A DNA stretch of 64,000 nucleotides, from contig NC_051088.1 of assembly GCF_901709675.1 (NCBI RefSeq), positions 930,001 through 994,000 on the forward strand, read 5' to 3'. The stretch's first letter is position 1. Every line of letters starts with the position of its first letter. The position numbers were made by a program, and so were the translations under genes. The stretch is from Syngnathus acus. Its lineage: Eukaryota; Chordata; Actinopteri; Syngnathiformes; Syngnathidae. Positions 32,557 to 43,801 of this stretch are shown in pieces. The notes under the pieces are model-generated. The model was not told the DNA's origin. It did no database searches and was given only the letters and a program-made list of their open reading frames with translations.

Positions 32557-33345
32557 GAAAAAAAAAAAAAAAAAGATTTTGAGTGACACGGATGGTTCGT
32601 TAAAATTGTTGTTTATATTACATTTATCTGATATATCTAGTCTGACGTCCGCGGCGCACGTAGTCTTTCCGGCGTCAACAGCTCTTTTTTTTTTCTTTTC
32701 AAGTGAGACGGAAGACGAAGATTCTGGTGGATTTATTGATTTGGAGTGACATCTAGTCTGACGTCCGCGGCGCATGTTGTCTTTCCGGCGTCAACAGCTG
32801 TGTTTTTTGTTTTTTTTCTTTTTTTCAAGTGACACGGAAGACGAAGATTCTGATGGATTTATTGATTTGGAGTGACAAGGATGGTTCGATAAAATTGTTG
32901 TTTATATTATTGTTATTTGACAGATAGTTTCTATATCGTTATATGGGCCTGTGGAAAAATTTGAACTTCAACGCGCCGCGGACGTCGGACTTGTTTACAT
33001 AAAGGAGGACCAACTCGATCGATGGCGTTAATGATTTGGAGTGACACAGATGGTTTGATCAAGGAGTTATTTATGTTATAGTTATTCGAATAACTGTTAT
33101 TGTTACATCAGGCCCGTTCTCAGCTTCTCGTTTGTGTTTATGCCACGTTAGCATACTGTATCGTTTAGCCTGTTGTTGCTCGTTCATGTCTGTTCTTGGT
33201 GTTGGATTTTGTTGAATAAATTTCCCCCAAAATGCGATTTATACTCCGGAGCGACTTATATATGGGGTTTTTTTCACTTTATTGTGCATTTTATGGCTGA
33301 TGCGACGTATATTCCGGACCGACTTTTAGTCAGTAAAATACGGTA
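32557..33345 (+). mobile_element. Pogo-like element remnant, TA-MITE family D
   Basis: The right end, CCGGACCGACTTTTAGTC then AAAATACGGTA, closes at 33345. The inside repeats a sequence coding for SETEDEDSGGFIDLE and a stop, like the acidic tail of pogo/Tigger transposases. Two tandem units (about 32639-32753 and 32754-32875) and a third related one at 31700-31790, left of the LINE-derived insert, carry it. The left end was not located. Confidence 0.5.
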
Positions 33346-33789
33346 CCAATTTTTCTAATTTTTACAGTATCTTTTTTTATGAAATGATTAATTAGATATT
33401 TAAAAAAACGATTATTAAAGTCTTATTCCTTTATTTTTCAAGCTCAGGACTGTTAAGTACGAGATAGGACGATCAGGTGCAGCACGAACTAAAGTTTATT
33501 AGAGAAGGGGTATCGGAAAAAGAGAAATGGAAGAATGAGGTTCCGGGCTGGGGAGCAGCAGCAGGGAATGAGGGCTGGGAAGGAAGGAGAGTCTGCCCGG
33601 GGCAGTGGCTGAATAGTCAGGGTCAAGTGGCGGCAGGTGGCGAGACACGGCTGGGCGTTCACAGGGCTGAGGGCAGGCAGCTACTGTAGGTAAGGTGACA
33701 GATAGACAGGCAGGGAATATCGAAGCGGGAGAACAAGTGTCGTCAGGTCAGGCCAGGCACAGCGAATTTGTATCCGGGTCAAGGCAATT
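33346..33789 (+). other. Repeat-like intron segment
   Basis: GGACGATCAGGTGCAGCACG and AAAGTTTATTAGAGAAGG resemble the ends of LTR-type fish repeats; the remainder is G-rich with no ORF of interest. Confidence 0.35.
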
Positions 33790-33809
33790 GTGGTCGGGTC
33801 AGACGGGCT

Positions 33810-33990
33810 GCTAAGAGAGGCTAAACTATCCTTGGAGGAGGCAGAGAGAATGTGCTATGCAACTGAGTTAGCCCAGCAGCATGCAAAGACATTTGATGGG
33901 ACAAACAGCACTGCGATAAATGATAATGCAAATGTGGCAGTGGTCAGAAACAAAATTAACTCACATGAAAGACAAGGACTGGTGATTTAA
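33810..33990 (+). pseudogene. Gypsy gag C-terminal fragment
   Basis: LLREAKLSLEEAERMCYATE and LAQQHAKTF are like the end of the capsid domain of vertebrate gypsy gag, before the zinc knuckle. The knuckle itself is not seen. Confidence 0.6.
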
Positions 33991-34749
33991 AGCCCAAATA
34001 TCACAGTAATAAATTATACTGTTTTACGTTTTACTCATTTAGCTGTGGTCTATATAAAGTGGAACACGACTGGCATAAAAACAAATACAAAGCGCGTAAA
34101 AATAAATCACCATTAACTTACTTTAGTCTGAATTCCTTGTTTTGATACCATCACAGGTCCCTCTTTTCTACTTGTTCTGAGATGTGGCTCATAGCAAGCC
34201 GTTTTGGTGCGGTCTCTTTAAATGCAAATTCACACCCCTCAGGCTGCAAGATGTGCGCCTCCCTTTCCAGTCGATGTATTTGTAGTTTTTTTTAGCCGAG
34301 GTAGCGTTTACTTTTTTTTTTTTGCTTTATTTAAACGAGGTAGCGTTTACTTGTGCCGCAAACTTCTTGATTGATTAAAAGATGGCAACGGCAGAAGACG
34401 TGTCCATACATACATAACACGTAACCAAATAGATCCCCTCACAATATTTGTCTTGTAAACAAGTACTGCAGTCAAGTTAACCAGTAAGCTAATGCTAGCG
34501 TTAGCAAGAACCAAACGAATGCACTCAACACATTGTATTCCTCAAAAATAATACAGCACCCTCGATGCAATTCATCTGATACAACTACACAAAACATACC
34601 CACAAGAAGTGAAAACATAGAGCGCACAGCTCTAAAATCAGCAGAAATACTGACGCTAATGCTATGAAAACGAGTGCATCATAGACACGCAATAATGTGA
34701 AAGTGAAATACAGTTTATTATGTTTGTGTCATCTCAAGCTTACCGCTTT
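33991..34749 (+). other. Unrecognised segment inside the gypsy region
   Basis: A 17-base segment GAGGTAGCGTTTACTT occurs twice with poly-T between (about 34290-34352). No ORF or transposon end was recognised. Confidence 0.4.
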
Positions 34750-36876
34750 AAATTCAAGTCAAAGTCAAAGTCTGCTTTATTGTCAATTACTTCACATGCC
34801 AAGACACACAAAGAAATCGAAATTACGTTCCCACTATCCCACGGTGACAAGACATAGTACACAATATACATACAAGTAAACAACACAAAAAAATAAAAAC
34901 AAGAAGGCACAAACAGTGAATGTCCTTCAGGGGAGTGAAGCACCAATAATCTTACCAGCCGTGTTCACTAATGCGCTGCAGGGTCTTCCTGTTGTACTCA
35001 ATGCAGCTACCACCCCAAACAGCGATACAATTGGAGAGGACGCTCTCAATGGTGCCACGGTAGAATGTAGTCATGACGGCCGGAGGAGCACTAGCTCGCT
35101 TGAGCTTCCGCAGGAAGTACAAGCGGCGCTGAGCTTTCTTCGCCAGTGATACGGTGTTGGTGGACCAGGAGAGATCCTCACTGATGTGCACCCCCAGGAA
35201 CCTGGTGCTGCTCACTCTCTCCACCACAGCACCGTCGATGGTCAGCGGCAGGTGTTGGGTGTGACCCTTCCGGAAGTCAACAACAATCTCCTTGGTCTTG
35301 TTGACGTTCAGCAGGAGGTTGTTGTCCCTGCACCACGCGGTCAGAAGGTCAACCTCCAACATGTACTGAGTCTCGTCGCCCTCGGTGATGAGACCCACCA
35401 GAGTCGTGTCGTCAGCAAACTTCACTATGCGGTTGTCGCTGGAGGTTGCAGTGCAGTCATGCGTCAGCAGGGTGAAGAGCAGCGGACTGAGCATGCAGCC
35501 TTGGGGGGCCCCCGTGCTCAGCGTGATGCTGGCGGAGATTTTGTCGCCAACACGTACCACCTGAGGCCTCTGACAGAGGAAGTCGAGTAGCCAGTTGCAG
35601 AGGTAGGTACTGAGGCTCAGCTTGTCGAGTTTGCAGATGAGTCGTTGCGGCACAATGGTGTTGAAGGCAGAACTGAAGTCCACAAACAGCAATCTCACGT
35701 ACGAGTCCCTTCTCTCCAGGTGGGTGAGGGCCGAGTGGAGGGCAGAGCAGATGGCATCCTCAGAGGACCGTTTGGCTCGGTACGCAAACTGGAAGGGGTC
35801 TATGGTGGGGGGGAGAATGGATCTGATGTGCTCCATGACAAGCCGCTCAAAGCACTTCATGATGATGGGCGTCAGTGCCACGGGGCGGTAGTCATTGAAG
35901 CAGGACGGAGCAGGTTTCTTCGGCACAGGTACGATGGTGGCAGCCTTGAAACACGAAGGGACGATGGCCTGCTGCAGGGAAATGTTAAAGATGTCCGTGA
36001 AGACACCCGTCAGCTCCCCAGCGCAGTCTTTCAGCGCCCGACCTGGGATGTCGTCAGGGCCCGCCGCCTTACGGGCGTTGATAGCGGCGAGCGCCCTCCT
36101 CACGCTGTCGGCAGAGATGCACAGGGGCTGCTCGTGTGGAGGGGGAGCGGTCTTCAGCGGGCAAGTGCTGTTCTGAGCATCGAAGCGAGCAAAGAAGCGG
36201 TTGAGATCGTTGAGCAGATGGAGGTCGCCCTCACAGCTTCGCGGCGCGGGCTTGTAGTCCGTGATGGTCTGAATGCCCTGCCAAAGGCTCCGTGCGTCCT
36301 TGCTGTCCTTGAAGTGGGCGGTAATCTTGCAAGAGAACGCCTTTTTCGCCTCCTTGATGCCCCGAGACAGGTCGGCCCTCGCTGTCCTCAAGCCAGCCTC
36401 ATCCCCCGCTCCGAAGGCTTTGTCCCTGGCCCTCAGCAACCTGAGGACAGCCCCTGTCAGCCATGGCTTCCAGTTAGCCCGAGTGACGATGGATTTCGAG
36501 TGGGTCACATCATCAACGCACTTCGCGATGTAAGAGGAAACAGAGTCAGTATACTCCTCTATGTCCGTCCGATCGTTGCAAGTGGCCGCCTGCTTAAACA
36601 TTTCCCAGTCAGTAGAGCCAAAGCAGTCTCGAAGCGCATCAGAGGCACCCTCAGGCCACACTCTAACCCGCTTGCGAACCGGCCTGGATGCTTTCACCAT
36701 TTGTCTGTATGCGGGCAAAAGCATAACAGTGACATGGTCAGAAAGTCCAAGGGGGGGAGGGGGGCGGCTTTGAAAGCTCCTTTATGCGAAGAGTAGACCA
36801 GGTCCAGGAAGATGTCGCCACGTGTTGGAAAATTAACATGCTGGTGAAGCCCCGGAAAAACAGACTTCAGGTTAGG
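34750..36876 (-). mobile_element. Jockey-superfamily LINE, copy 2, 5'-truncated
   Basis: It shares the 3' UTR and protein with 23168-26435 and is truncated at about 36876 in the endonuclease. About 310 bases of 3' sequence are deleted after 34920. It lies in the gypsy element between gag and protease. Confidence 0.88.
34952..36724 (-). pseudogene. LINE endonuclease end and reverse transcriptase, long open frame
   Basis: 590 residues are open. It begins in LLPAYRQMVKASRPVRKRVR after the endonuclease, passes the join GIQTITDYKPAPRSCEG intact, and carries VDFSSAFNTIVPQ, GAPQGCMLSPLLFTLL and FADDTTLVGLI. It ends LQRISEHGW through a frameshift plus the deletion, so the last 90 or so residues are lost. 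The endonuclease start is missing by 5' truncation. Confidence 0.85.
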
Positions 36877-37520
36877 TCAGGTTACCGTCGTTTCCATAGA
36901 TTGAAGGGACTGAACCATCAACGAAACAAAGTCTTTCGGCGAATCCTTCGCTATACTGACAAAAGGTTTCTGAAACAGTCGTCCTTGAACAAGCAGGACA
37001 TTGCCCACATATGTGGGAACACTGCTTGAAAATTTTAATTTGACCAGGCACTTGTTTGATGTTCTAACGCTGGGGGACGGTGCAATGAGTTGTGTGGATT
37101 GATGCATCCAACAATGCCACTTTGGCATCCTTGAGATGTTTGGACGTCAAAGGTGTCTCCGAGTAATAAAGATGGCGGATTTGCGAAACCGTTTGGCCAC
37201 ACCCATTACCTTGTTTGGTAGTCCCGTCCCATCGAATGTGATGTAATAGATAAAAATACATAATGGAAAACGGAGAAGTCTGAACGGAGTAAAAAATAGC
37301 CCCCAAACAGATCATAAAAGTATCTCTGCAGCACCTGGAGTGATAGATTACACTTTTCTACAATCTTGGAGACTCCAAGTACACAGTAAAATTAATATAA
37401 AAGCAAAAAAAGTGGATTTTCCATGATACGTCTCCAATCATCACCAAATGATGTGGTAACAAACATGAGCCCAGACAATGCCCTGTATATGGAAACATGC
37501 AAAATGCAATGGGAAAAATC
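36877..37520 (+). other. Unrecognised segment between LINE and gypsy protease
   Basis: Minus-strand ORFs (37128-36877 and 37315-37064) hold YYSETPLTSKHLKDAKVALL and a few cysteines. I do not recognise them. They could be part of an unknown mobile element. Confidence 0.3.
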
Positions 37521-37639
37521 ACTTTGCAAAGCAGTGTCTCTTCAAAACAAAGTCTAAATCAGTAAGGCATGGTATGAAATAACAATGAACACAAAGGAAA
37601 ATGACAAACACTCAGATGATGAAGACATTTGGACTGCAA

Positions 37640-37933
37640 CACTTCCAATAAATAGAGAGCTAGTAACACTAAGGATCAACACAGGCGCACAAGCAAACCT
37701 AATAAGCATGACAGAGATTAAAGCCTAAAATAGTCAACAAAAGAGTGCCACTAATGGATTACAATGGACAGTACATTGAAAGCATAGGTCAGGGCAGACT
37801 CAAAGTCACAATTAAGAACAAAGACTTTTATGTCATGTTTTCTGTTGTACCTGAGAGTTGTGAGGCAGGACTTGGTGGTGCTGCCTCAAAGAAACTGAAT
37901 CTAGTCAGGAGAATATACTGTCAGCCATCATGA
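37640..37933 (+). pseudogene. Gypsy protease fragment
   Basis: LRINTGAQANLISM corresponds to the protease active site, in which D-T-G is expected; Asp has become Asn. A frame change follows. In family terms this kills the enzyme. Confidence 0.65.
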
Positions 37934-38043
37934 AACAGTAAATGCACACTCAGTTGACTATTCTCCAGCAATACGATGACGTATTCAAAGGACTGGGATG
38001 TTTACCCTCTTCCATGTGCCAACTCAAGTGATCGTGATAGTGA

Positions 38044-38947
38044 TCACAAAAGTGGAAGAACCAACAGAATGAGTAAATTCGATGGTGTGTGTGGACAAAA
38101 GGAACAAAAACAAAGAGCAGAAAATATACATGGACCCTGGTGACTTAAACAAGAACATAAAACACGAGCACTACCAGATAGCAAAGCGTGAGGAAATTGA
38201 AAGTGAAATGGCTGGAGCCAAACACTACTCAAACCTGGATGCAGTGCAGGGATTCTGGCAAATAAAGTTGGACAAAAATAGCTCACGTTGCTGAACTTTC
38301 AACATACCTTTGGCAGGTATAGATTTCTAAGAATGCAATTTGGAATAATATCAGCCTTTGAGATCTTTCATCGTGCAATGGGCGATGAAACAAGGGTTTC
38401 ATTGTTGGAGGGTTTGGGAGGAGTCCGGTGTTAGACAGTCATTTGGGGAATTATCCCATAGGAACATACTGAAAAACTGCCAAAGTTCTGGAGAGGATAC
38501 ATAAAAATGGACTAAAACTGAATCATGCAAAATGCCAGTTTGGTGTGCAAGAGATCATATTTTTAGGGGACAAACTGTCTGCTCAAGGTATACAACCAGA
38601 TGAGAAGAAGATAAGCGCTAGCTTGAACATGCCCCGCCCAGAAGACAAGAAAGGCGTGCCGAGAGTCATGGGAATGATCAACTTCATTGGAAAATTCATA
38701 CCCAACTTATCAGTGAAAACGTCCGCTCTGAGAGAACTTCCGCATGACAATATAGAATTCATGTGGACACAAAGACATGAGCGTGAGTGGAACACGTTAC
38801 AGAGCACACTGACAACTGCACAAGTACTTACCTATTATGATTCCAGCAAAAGACTGAAAATCTCAACAGATGCCTCAAAGGATAGATTGGTAGCTGTGTT
38901 GCAAGCAGAAGAAGAAGGCTGGAAGCCAGTTGCATATGCTTCTAGAT
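38044..38947 (+). pseudogene. Gypsy reverse transcriptase and RNase H
   Basis: MDPGDLNKNIKHEHYQIAKR and NLDAVQGFWQIKLD are RT blocks with the LDA catalytic Asp. The YVDD block region (about 38420-38470) is out of frame. IIFLGDKLSAQGIQPDEKKI, MGMINFIGKFIPNLS and LKISTDASKDRLVAVLQ then follow, the last with the RNase H Asp. The gene is cut by a hAT after AYASRL. Confidence 0.82.
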
Positions 38948-39322
38948 TAGACATGGGCAAACCATGGCCCGCGGGCCGGATGCGGCCCGCAGGGCCGTTT
39001 AATCCGGCCCGTTAAACCTGGATAAATTGTATTATTATACATTGTTTTGGGTTATTTTCCCTGCAATTACTATGTTTCTCCAGTAGCGCCCGCCCGCGCA
39101 TTTACTCCCGGAAGCCGTGTCAGAAAGCTCGGTGCACACTCACAAGTGCGTGTACGTACTAAGTAGTATGGACCCCGCGCACCCCGTGCTCTATTTCCAT
39201 CAGTGCCGAATTTCGACTGTGGGCTGTGACGTCAGCATTCTCGTAATTCGCGCACTGAGCTTTCAGATACAGTTTTACGCCAAAGCCACCCACAAACCTT
39301 CCCCTGGAATCCCTCCATCAAA

Positions 39323-39517
39323 ATGAGTAGCTCAGGGAAAAGAAAGGTGGACACTGAGTGCCGAGTGTTTAAAAAACAGTTGACAACAAAATATGTTTTC
39401 GCTGAAGTCCGATCAATGCCGTTATGTCTGATATGCCAAGAAACGGTTGCAAGGAGTACAATATTAGCCGTCACTTTGCTACGAAGCATGCTAACTGCGC
39501 TAGGAGTAAACACATGA
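39323..39517 (+). pseudogene. hAT transposase N-terminus with zinc-finger start
   Basis: MSSSGKRKVDTECRVFKKQL continues to MPLCLICQETVARS, the start of a CxxC finger typical of GTF2IRD2/ZBED-like hAT proteins. It goes out of frame before the His pair. Confidence 0.75.
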
Positions 39518-39667
39518 ACGAGCCGCTACAGTGGAGAGGTTGACAGCTAATTTGAAGACTCAGCAAAACGTTTTTCACAGACAAACTGCGGATCAAAAGT
39601 CAAGTACAGGGGCAAGTTTATGATGCACCATCTATTTTTGGCTAATCTTAACTTTTAAAGTTTTTAA

Positions 39668-39992
39668 CCAGCTCAGTGGCCTAGTGGTAGAGTGTCCGCC
39701 CTGAGACTGGAAGGTTGTGGGTTCAAACCCCGGCCGGGTCATACCAAAGACTATAAAAATGGGACCCATTGCCTCCCTGCTTGGCACTCAGCATTAAGGG
39801 TTGGAATTGGGGGGTTAGATCACCAACTGATTCCCGAGCGCGGCACCGCTGCTGCTCACTGCTCCCCTCTCCCCCAGGGGATGGATTAAAATCACACGGG
39901 GATGGGTTAAATGCAGAGGACAAATTTCACCACACCCAGGTGTGTGTGTGACGATCATTGGGACTTTAATCTTTAATCTTAATCTTTAAGGC
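39668..39992 (+). mobile_element. tRNA-derived SINE family 2, full length
   Basis: The head has an A box (TGGCCTAGTGGTAGAGTG) and a B box (GGGTTCAAACCCC, about 39719-39731), then a body shared with 29338-29565 and 51418-51600. It ends in a TTAATCTTTAATCT repeat. It is a SINE, not a tRNA gene, since no acceptor stem closes. Confidence 0.9.
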
Positions 39993-40472
39993 CGACTTTA
40001 AGGAAGTGTTTCCCGTTTCCCTCACCTCTGTCACCAGGCGTTTGTGAATTAAAGATCCGTGTTGCCTTTTTGATTTCTTTATTAGTCATTTCTATATTAG
40101 TACTTTATTTAGATGTATTCTTTCACTGATTCGTCAAGATGATGTATTTGGTCAGAATGTTTGCCGTTTTATGTGATTTCCCCTCATTAGATAAACATCT
40201 TTCATAAGTCTGACCTGCAGGCGCTGAAGTGATGGAAACTGTTATTCATAACAACAGTGTCTTATTTAATGAGAATCACTGATACTATTTAATTCTGTGA
40301 AATATTTTTTAATGCTGTTAATAAATGCATTTGTTTCCAAAAAGCGTTTTTTGAATATCCATGCTTTACTTCCCTACTAAAGGCCAAAACCATTTATGCA
40401 ATGACCTTTACATGTCGTTTATATTACTTCCCACAAACACTACATCCATCTGCTCCTGGTTCGGCCCCCCAG

Positions 40473-40819
40473 TGTCAGGGATCGGATGGAGCAGGGCGAC
40501 CAAATGCAGCTTGGACCAGGGTTTATTGGAGGAACTCAAAAGACAGACTCGGCAAACTGACATGACTAAACAAAACAATAAATAGACTGACTGACCGGAA
40601 CGTGAGACAAGAAAACAACAGGACATGGAGACATAACGACAACAACAACACAATGATCCGACGGGGAGTGAGGGGCAGACAGGACTTAAATACAAAACAC
40701 GAAATACGAGGCAGGTGACCGCGGTTACATTGATTGAGGTGACACAGGAGGGGAGGGGCGACGCAAACAGAAACCATGGCAACCTAGACACATAGCAAAA
40801 CTGGGGACGAGACGTGACA
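40473..40819 (-). mobile_element. Solo LTR of a Ty3/gypsy-like element
   Basis: On the minus strand it begins TGTCACGTCTCG and ends GATCCCTGACA (TG...CA). A TATTTAAG box is near 40690 and CCAATAAACCC, a poly-A signal, near 40525. The flanks CCCAG and CCCGG are a 5-bp duplication with one change. The sister hAT copy has the empty site. A piece of a related LTR is at 56815. Confidence 0.85.
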
Positions 40820-40885
40820 CCCGGTCAAAATTTAGAAGCCAATTCGGCCCGCAAGTCAAAAGGTTTGCCCACCCCTGTTCTCGAT

Positions 40886-41160
40886 CCGTGATCCAGTGCA
40901 AATAAGATCTCAGAGTAGTAAATGGATTATTACTGAAAGATAACAGAATTGTAATTCCCCACAGCCTGAGAATGGCCTTACTGCAAAAGATACATGAAGG
41001 ACATTTGGGAATTGAAAAATGCAAAAGGCGGGCCAGAGACACTGTATACTGGTCAGGTATACAAGAACATTTAAAACATGATTGGACAATGTGAGACATG
41101 TAACAAATACCAGAGCAAACAAGAAGGGAGCCCTTGTTGAATTCGGATCTTCCCGCTCCA
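40886..41160 (+). pseudogene. Gypsy integrase zinc-binding domain
   Basis: ALLQKIHEGHLGIEKCKRRA, then RDTVYWSGIQEHLKHDWTM and ETCNKYQSKQ, form the HHCC integrase domain. A stop replaces the first Cys of the pair. The catalytic core continues beyond the MITE at 43222. Confidence 0.75.
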
Positions 41161-41181
41161 CTTTGGAAAAAAACAGACTAC

Positions 41182-43222
41182 TACCGTATTTTTCGCACCA
41201 AAAGGCGCTCTGGATTATAAGGCACACCCTCAATGAATTTTTTATTTTAGAAGTTATTTCATATATAGGGCGCACCGGATTATAAGGCGCATAAAATAGA
41301 AGCTATACTGCAACAAACTGCGGTTGACTAGGGTTGCGGGATGCATCCACTAGCCAATAACCCCTCTGTAAACAATCGCGTTTCTCAAACTATCTCCGAT
41401 AAAAAGATCGCAACTGACTAAAGTTCGATCTAACCCACTGGTACTGCTTTCCCGTGTTTCCCTTCCATATCGATCCGTAAATTTACTCGGAACATTAACG
41501 GAGCAGCCTATTTTGACATGAAATAGCCTCGTGCGTATAGCAGCTATCATTATAGCATTAGCCACCCCCAAACTCCCCTGAGCCTCAGCTCGCAGACTAG
41601 TGATGTGCACTCAAAAGATTCGAATCGTTCACTGAATCCCCCCCCTCCAACACACACACACACACACACTGATATGGCTTTTTTTTTTTTGCATCCAGTG
41701 GAAACAACCCATACACATCAAACAATACAACTACACAACCCCCCCAAATTATTATATATAATAATAATTGGCTCGGGTAATTAACACATTTATTTCTATA
41801 ATATAACACTTACACACTGATCCGTTGGCAACAGTCTCTCACCCGGTCGTGAACGGGAAATTGCGTCACTGACTCGTTCATGAACGGGAAATTACGTCAC
41901 TGACTCGTAAAGTCCCTCCTCCATCTATCGCTCACTGGCGCTGCTGATTGGTCGTTCGCGAAGATTCACGAGTGAGTGACAGACAGCATTGCCGCTATGC
42001 CATTGCCAGCCGACACACTTTCTGCCGACTTTGATGTTTTAATTTTGTATTTGTTGGCTTGTAGTTGATGGTGTTATTATATCGAATGTGTTTGTGTTTG
42101 AATAAAAGGTTGAAAAAAAACCCCGTTATGCCGACATTCAATGTTCCCTCTAAGCTGCGCGCGTGCGCAATCGCGCACTGCCCGCACATTCTCAGCGCAC
42201 AAGAAAATCTATCCAGCGCATAAACAACATCCCACATCCCTCCCCCCCCACCCGGAGCGAAGCGAAGCGAACACGCAGCGTTTGACGTCCCATTACCAAC
42301 CCCCCCCCCCCCCCCCCCCGGAAGCGAAGCGAACACGCAGCGTTTGACGTCCCACACATTGGTATTGCTTACCTGTGTTTCCCTTCCATATCGATCAATA
42401 AATGTCCTCGAAACATTAACGGAGCAGCCTATTTTGAAATGAAATAGCCTCGTGCGTATAGCAGCTATCATTATGGCATTAGCCACCCGCAAACTCCCAT
42501 GAGCCTCAGCAAAGTGTCGTGGCAGCCTCTCCTGTAAACAATCGCGTTTCTCAAACTATCTTCTATAAAATGATCGGAACTGACTAAAGTTCGATCTAAC
42601 ACTTTGGTGGTGCTTACCTGTGTTTCCCTTCCGTATCGATCCGTAAATTTACTCGAAACATTAACGGAGCAGCCTATTTGAAATTGAAATAGCCTCGTGC
42701 GTATAGCAGCTATCATTATAGCATTAGCCACCCGCAAACTCCCATGAGCCTCAGCTTGCAGACTCCCATGAGCCTCAGCAAAGTGTCGTGGCAGCCCCCT
42801 GTAAACAATCACGTTTCTCAAACTTTCTCCCATAAAAGTGATCGGAACCGACTAAAGACTGATTGGTGCTGCATTAGTGGTGCTTATTTATGATTCCGTT
42901 GGATATTGATCCGTAAACGTACTCGAAAACATTAACGGAACAGCCTATTTTGAAATGAAATACAGCTATTACTAGTACAACAGCTATTCAGTGACGCCCC
43001 CTGACCACGGTTGCCGTAATGCTGGGAAGTGATGCGACCTTGTAATTTACTAGTCGTACTAAAACGCACTGAAACATTTTGGCAGAGCGCTGTGTACAAC
43101 CAGTATTGATCAACAAATTCATCAATTGATCCATATATAAGGCGCTCTGCATTGTAAGGCGCACTGTTTTTTGAGTAAATTTAAAGTTTTTAAGTGCGCC
43201 TAATAGTGCGGAAAATACAGTA
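41182..43222. mobile_element. Large TA-flanked element, family E
   Basis: TACCGTATTTTTCGCACCAA is inverted at the right end (GTGCGGAAAATACAGTA). About four copies of a roughly 230-260 base internal unit (with CGATCCGTAAATTTACTCG and CCTCGTGCGTATAGCAGCTA) lie at 41370-41600, 42350-42500, 42530-42760 and 42790-42990. Other material is inserted between the first and second units (41600-42350). No transposase is seen. It splits the gypsy integrase. Confidence 0.75.
41600..42350. repeat. Inserted repeats inside family E
   Basis: Two kinds are visible. A segment at 41600-41990 with TTCGAATCGTTCACTGAA and repeated GAACGGGAAATTGCGTCACT may be a separate MITE. A hAT end TGTTCCCTCTAAGCTGCGC starts at 42144 and is followed by two copies of a GCGAAGCGAACACGCAGCG unit with a C-run between them. 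Confidence 0.5.
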
Positions 43223-43440
43223 CTCGAACTGTACAACTGCCAACAATGTCATTACTCATGTCAAATCTATCTTTGCCAGACATAGAATACCAGAAACTGT
43301 GGTGAGTCATAACGGTCCCTGCTACAACTGTAAAGAATGGCAGCAGTTTGCAAAAAAGTTTGGATTTCACCATGTCACATCCAGTCCTCATCATGCACAG
43401 GCATGGCAAATCGGCCCTCAGCATATGCGAACCAGGTTGT
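43222..43440 (+). pseudogene. Gypsy integrase core fragment
   Basis: VITHVKSIFARHRIPETVVS, then HNGPCYNCKEWQQFAKKFGF and HHVTSSPHHAQA, are the second half of the integrase core. The block VVSDNGP expected for the second catalytic Asp reads VVSHNGP. The part with the Glu is lost in a frame change. Confidence 0.8.
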
Positions 43441-43801
43441 CGCCTGTGACGCCGATTGCAGCAAAAGTGCCAAATTGGGGTTTAAAAAAAAAAAAAATTA
43501 CATTTGATATTAGGAGTGAGGACATTTTCTGTTGATTAGCTGCACCATGATTCAAACATGAACAAATATGAATCGATCCATAAATGTCATTTTTTAAATA
43601 GTTTAAATATGTGGAAGTAATAGGAGATTCTACATAATGTGGAACTCTGAAGCACGGTGCTGTGCGATCCTGAGGGCCCCGTGTGACCCCAGGGAACATG
43701 TTAATTACGCTATAATTTTATGTCGAGGTGTACCTATTACAATGTTTATACTATTCTAATCACTGAGGAGATTTATGAGTGAAATATTTTTTTCCAGAAA
43801 A

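Larger units (their letters stand above)
38948..40877 (+). mobile_element. hAT transposon (GTF2IRD2-like), copy 2, internally deleted
   Basis: Ends are TAGACATGGGCAAAC and GTTTGCCCACCCCTG, with target duplication TTCTAGAT / TTCTCGAT (38940-38947, 40878-40885; one mismatch). It keeps the transposase N-terminus and the 3' non-coding part; the core is deleted. A SINE (39668-39992) and a solo LTR (40473-40819) are inside. It lies in the gypsy RNase H. Confidence 0.88.
33790..43440 (+). mobile_element. Ty3/gypsy retrotransposon, decayed and split
   Basis: Pieces in the same order and strand as a gypsy element: gag end (33810-33990), protease (37655-37720), RT (38080-38540), RNase H (38545-38947), integrase zinc domain (40886-41160) and integrase core (43222-43440). 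A LINE, a hAT and a MITE separate them. LTRs were not recognised. Several catalytic residues are changed, so it is long dead. Confidence 0.8.

Noticed and set aside
35645-36796. 383-codon + strand ORF
   Set aside because: It is antisense to the second LINE copy and shows no domain of its own.
36877-37315. Minus-strand ORFs with scattered cysteines as a host gene
   Set aside because: They lie inside a decayed gypsy element, are short, and I could not match them to any family.
39668-39740. tRNA gene
   Set aside because: The A and B boxes are those of a tRNA, but no acceptor stem closes and the sequence continues as a SINE body found three times.
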